DNA from: Vreelandella zhaodongensis | GTDB lineage: Bacteria > Pseudomonadota > Gammaproteobacteria > Pseudomonadales > Halomonadaceae | DNA length: 64,000 nt | Assembly: GCF_013415115.1 (NCBI RefSeq) | Contig: NZ_JACCDD010000002.1 | Span: 372,001 to 436,000 of the forward strand | Direction of reading: 5' to 3' | Part shown: piece by piece, positions 61,221-64,000 of the stretch | How positions within the stretch are numbered: the first letter of the stretch is position 1 | Layout of the letters: the number at the start of each line of letters is the position of its first letter | Notes under the pieces: generated by a model | Database searches by the model: none | What the model was told of the DNA's origin: nothing | What the model saw: only the letters and a program-made list of their open reading frames with translations | Position numbers and translations under genes: made by a program

Positions 61221-62465
61221 CTAGCTGTTGTGCGCCGAGTAAAGCACGCGAATTTTCAGTGTGTGCTCAACTTTCTTCAACGCTTCTAACGCCTGGGGGC
61301 CATAGGCTTTATCGACATCAATCACCACATAGCCAACTTTATCATTGGTTTGCAGGTACTGGCCTGAAATGTTGATACCGTTTTCAGACAATACGCGGTT
61401 GATTTCCGATAGCACGCCGGGCACGTTGTCATGAATATGCAGCAAGCGATGCTTGTCTGGGTGTGAAGGGAGCGCCACTTCGGGGAAGTTGACCGACGTG
61501 ATGGTCGTGCCATTATCGGAGTAGGTAATGAGCTTTTCTGCCACTTCAATACCGATATTCTCCTGGGCTTCCAGGGTAGAGCCACCGATATGCGGCGTTA
61601 AAATCACATTTTCCAGGCCACGTAGCGGGCTCTGGAACTCTTCATCATTACCTTTAGGCTCGACGGGGAAAACATCGATCGCAGCGCCATTCAGCTGGCC
61701 AGCTTTAATCGCTGCCGCTAACGGCTCAATCTCAACAACACTACCGCGAGCGGCGTTAATCAGGATGGCGCCCTGTTTCATGGCCGCAATCTCTTTCTCG
61801 CCAATCATCCAACGCGTAGAGGGCAGGTCAGGAACATGTAAGCTGACTACGTCTGAGCGCTGCAACAGCTGCTCAAGGCTCGCGACCTGGTTCGCGTTCC
61901 CCATCCCTAGCTTAGTGATCACATCATAGTAAATGACGTTGAAGCCTAGCGATTCGGCCAATACCGAGAGCTGCGCACCAATGCTGCCGTAACCAACGAT
62001 ACCCAGGGTTTTGCCCCGCGCTTCGTGGGAATTTTTCGCTGATTTCAGCCAGCCGCCTTGGTGGGCGCGAGCATTTTTCTCTGGAATGCCACGTAGCAGC
62101 ATAATAGCTTCTGCCAGCACGAGCTCCGCCACAGAGCGGGTATTAGAGTACGGCGCGTTAAACACCGCAATGCCGCGCTTAAGAGCTGCCGTTAAATCAA
62201 CTTGGTTCGTTCCGATACAGAAACAGCCAACGCCCACCAGCTTCTCTGCCGCCTCAAATACGCGCTCAGTCAATTGCGTACGCGAGCGAATGCCGATGAA
62301 GTGGACATCGCGGATTTTTTCAATCAGCGACGCTTCATCTAGCGATGTCGGCAGGTGCTCGATGTTCTCGTAACCTGCGTTATGAAAATTGTCCACCGCA
62401 CTTTGGTGGACGCCCTCGAGCAGCAGGATCTTGATCTTGCTCTTGTCCAGGGACGTTTTGGCCAT
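61221..62465 (-). CDS. serA: D-3-phosphoglycerate dehydrogenase
   Basis: A 414-residue enzyme for the first step of serine synthesis, oxidising 3-phosphoglycerate with NAD. FCIGTNQVDLTAALKRGIAVFNAPYSNTRSVAELVLAEAIMLLR, the nucleotide motif GKTLGIVGYGSIGAQL, catalytic ARGSVVE, and TPHIGGSTLEAQENIG with the active His are all there. The last 80 residues form an ACT domain (RLLHIHDNVPGVLSEINRVLSENGINISGQYLQ), so serine feedback is expected. ATG 62465 gives E. coli-like length; an ATG ten codons upstream lacks a ribosome site. Confidence 0.95.
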   Translation of the reverse strand: MAKTSLDKSKIKILLLEGVHQSAVDNFHNAGYENIEHLPTSLDEASLIEKIRDVHFIGIRSRTQLTERVFEAAEKLVGVGCFCIGTNQVDLTAALKRGIAVFNAPYSNTRSVAELVLAEAIMLLRGIPEKNARAHQGGWLKSAKNSHEARGKTLGIVGYGSIGAQLSVLAESLGFNVIYYDVITKLGMGNANQVASLEQLLQRSDVVSLHVPDLPSTRWMIGEKEIAAMKQGAILINAARGSVVEIEPLAAAIKAGQLNGAAIDVFPVEPKGNDEEFQSPLRGLENVILTPHIGGSTLEAQENIGIEVAEKLITYSDNGTTITSVNFPEVALPSHPDKHRLLHIHDNVPGVLSEINRVLSENGINISGQYLQTNDKVGYVVIDVDKAYGPQALEALKKVEHTLKIRVLYSAHNS

Positions 62466-62748
62466 GGCTGAATCAACCTCTATGGTCGGCGGCATGCGCC
62501 GTGTATCGGTTCACGGAAGGCCAATATGGTAGCACAGCACATGCCGTTCTCGGCGTCTTGAGATGATGAAAAGTGTGCGTTTACAAGATGAACGCGGCGC
62601 AAGTCGAAGAATTGACCCTGCTTGAGGGCAGACGTCACCCCCTCGCCTCGGTGTATACTGTGCGTTTATCTTTGATAACACGACTGTAGCCACACTCGCC
62701 GCCCTTATAGTAGCGTCTGGGCACCAGCAAAACGGTAGGCATTACCCA

Positions 62749-63051
62749 ATGAGCGACAACATTTCACCTGTACAAGATTTCGCGACAACGGTTTCACAGC
62801 TTGAAACCATTGTGGAACGCCTTGAGTCCGGCGAACTCTCATTGGAAAATGCACTGGCGGCTTTTGAGCAGGGCGTGCAGCTGACCCGCGATGCCCAGCA
62901 ACGCCTTGATAGTGCTGAGCTGAAAGTACGTGCCTTAAGCGAGGATCAAGACGGCCAGTTGGAGGTCACCTCGTTTGCGAGCAGTTCAGGTATGGCAAAC
63001 GCCCTCGACAACAGCAACGACAGCGACAACGAGGAAACGCCGCCATGGTAA
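62749..63051 (+). CDS. xseB: Exodeoxyribonuclease VII small subunit
   Basis: A 100-residue protein with the XseB helical hairpin (DFATTVSQLETIVERLESGELSLENALAAFEQGVQLTRDAQQRLDSAELKVRAL) and a variable acidic tail rich in Asp, Asn and Ser. Partner of XseA in single-strand DNA degradation. Overlaps ispA by 7 bases in the usual xseB-ispA-dxs order. Confidence 0.94.
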   Translation: MSDNISPVQDFATTVSQLETIVERLESGELSLENALAAFEQGVQLTRDAQQRLDSAELKVRALSEDQDGQLEVTSFASSSGMANALDNSNDSDNEETPPW

Positions 63052-63941
63052 CGACTGCTAACGCCTCTCAGCTTGCTACGCTGCGCCAAATAAGCAATGC
63101 CCGAGTGGAAGCCACCCTCACTGCATTGTTTGATACCCGCCCTGCTATTGCACCGCGCCTTGAAGCCGCTATGCATCATGGCCTTCTGGTAGGGGGTAAA
63201 CGTCTGCGTCCATTACTGGTGTATCTTGCCGGTAAAGCGCTAGGTGCGCGGGAAGATGCGTTAGACGCCCCCGCAGCAGCGATTGAGCTGATTCATGCGT
63301 ACTCATTGATTCATGATGACCTGCCTGCCATGGACGACGACGACCTACGGCGCGGGCAGCCTACGGTACATAAGGCGTTTGACGAGGCCACTGCGATTCT
63401 GGCGGGTGATGCTTTACAGGCGTTGGCCTTTGAAGTCTTGGCCAGTAATCCCCACCCACGGCTTGGTAGTATGGTCACTACGTTGGCCGTTGCCTCTGGT
63501 CGAGATGGTATGGTCGCAGGCCAATCACTAGACCTGGCCGCCGTGGGAGGTCATCCGGACGTAGACGCCTTGGCCCATATGCACACCCACAAAACCGGCG
63601 CACTGATTGTGGCTGCCGTACGTTTAGGGGGATTGACCGCTGTCAATGAGGACGACCCCCGGCTAACCGCTTTGATTCGCTACGCCCAGGCCATTGGTCT
63701 AGCCTTCCAGATTCATGACGATATCCTTGATGTGACAGGCGATACCGCCACGCTGGGTAAAATATCCGGCGCTGATGCAGCACGTTTTAAACCGACCTAT
63801 CCCAGTTTACTGGGTCTGTCCGGCGCACAGCGCAAGGCAAATACGCTGATTGAAGAGGCCATTGCCGCTCTCGCCCCACTTGGCGAGCAGGCCGCACCGC
63901 TGGCCGACCTTGCCCGCTACATGATCGAGCGCGACCACTAA
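63045..63941 (+). CDS. ispA: Farnesyl diphosphate synthase (polyprenyl synthetase)
   Basis: A 298-residue isoprenoid synthase that condenses IPP with DMAPP and GPP to farnesyl diphosphate. First Asp-rich motif DDLPAMDDDDLRRG (about residue 92), the GGKRLRP motif at residue 51, KTGALI, and the second motif QIHDDILDVTGD. Length is normal. Confidence 0.95.
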   Translation: MVTTANASQLATLRQISNARVEATLTALFDTRPAIAPRLEAAMHHGLLVGGKRLRPLLVYLAGKALGAREDALDAPAAAIELIHAYSLIHDDLPAMDDDDLRRGQPTVHKAFDEATAILAGDALQALAFEVLASNPHPRLGSMVTTLAVASGRDGMVAGQSLDLAAVGGHPDVDALAHMHTHKTGALIVAAVRLGGLTAVNEDDPRLTALIRYAQAIGLAFQIHDDILDVTGDTATLGKISGADAARFKPTYPSLLGLSGAQRKANTLIEEAIAALAPLGEQAAPLADLARYMIERDH

Positions 63942-63972
63942 ACGATGCCTTTAATAACATACCCATGAAAAC

Positions 63973-64000
63973 ATGCCTATGAAGCTGTTCGACGAGATTC
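63973..64000 (+). CDS. dxs: Probable 1-deoxy-D-xylulose-5-phosphate synthase, first codons only
   Basis: The window ends in a frame opening MPMKLFDEI, starting 32 bases after the ispA stop. Only nine codons are visible, so the call rests on the very common xseB-ispA-dxs gene order and on the general look of Dxs N termini. The second ATG (63979) is an alternative start. Confidence 0.5.

Noticed and set aside
1..64000. CRISPR arrays, rRNA genes, prophage structural genes, intact insertion sequences
   Set aside because: Looked for regular spaced repeats, rRNA segments, transposases and phage genes; none were found in the window.

Overview
The window reads as the chromosome of a moderately halophilic gammaproteobacterium of the Halomonadaceae (Halomonas type). 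Pointers are three BCCT-type osmolyte transporters plus the remnant of a fourth, several TRAP/TTT carboxylate uptake systems, a DUF481 outer-membrane protein, and a urease plus urea-ABC-transporter locus. This placement is inferred from gene content; no phylogenetic marker was compared.

Layout. 1-3.4 kb: end of an iron-siderophore ABC importer (fhuC, D, B). 3.6-4.5 kb: YihY-type membrane protein. 4.6-11.2 kb: a TAXI-type TRAP transporter with a DctB/DctD-like two-component system; a sigma-54 promoter and two phased palindromes link the regulators to the transporter. 11.5-13.2 kb: BCCT transporter. 13.2-15.4 kb: TelA-family protein and a membrane partner. 15.5-15.6 kb: decayed 3' end of another BCCT gene. 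15.88-18.18 kb: an AT-richer stretch that I read as three integron gene cassettes with three attC-like sites and no integrase in the window (CALIN-type array). 18.2-19.17 kb: a LprI-like gene bracketed by two copies of a tRNA-Arg 3' end/terminator, then the intact tRNA-Arg(CCG). 19.3-22.1 kb: DctPQM TRAP transporter; 22.2-24.1 kb: chemoreceptor.

24.3-42.3 kb is a nitrogen block on the minus strand: ureABCEFG, then (after an iron-uptake module of TonB receptor, DUF3649, PepSY and DUF3325) ureD, a globin-coupled diguanylate cyclase, and urtABCDE. ureA, ureD and urtA each have a good sigma-54 promoter with NtrC-like sites about 110-145 bp upstream of the predicted start site, so the split urease locus still looks like one nitrogen-controlled regulon: urea is imported by UrtABCDE and hydrolysed by UreABC matured by UreDEFG.

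42.3-48.1 kb: TctABC tricarboxylate transporter with its CitAB-like two-component system. 48.2-55.1 kb: DUF481 protein, second BCCT, an orphan short flagellin with a TTG start and a FliA-type promoter, divergent folK/folM-type pterin genes, third BCCT. 55.2-62.5 kb: YbiO-type mechanosensitive channel, YqaA, IclR regulator, TrhO, pirin, serA. 62.7-64 kb: xseB-ispA and the first codons of a probable dxs.
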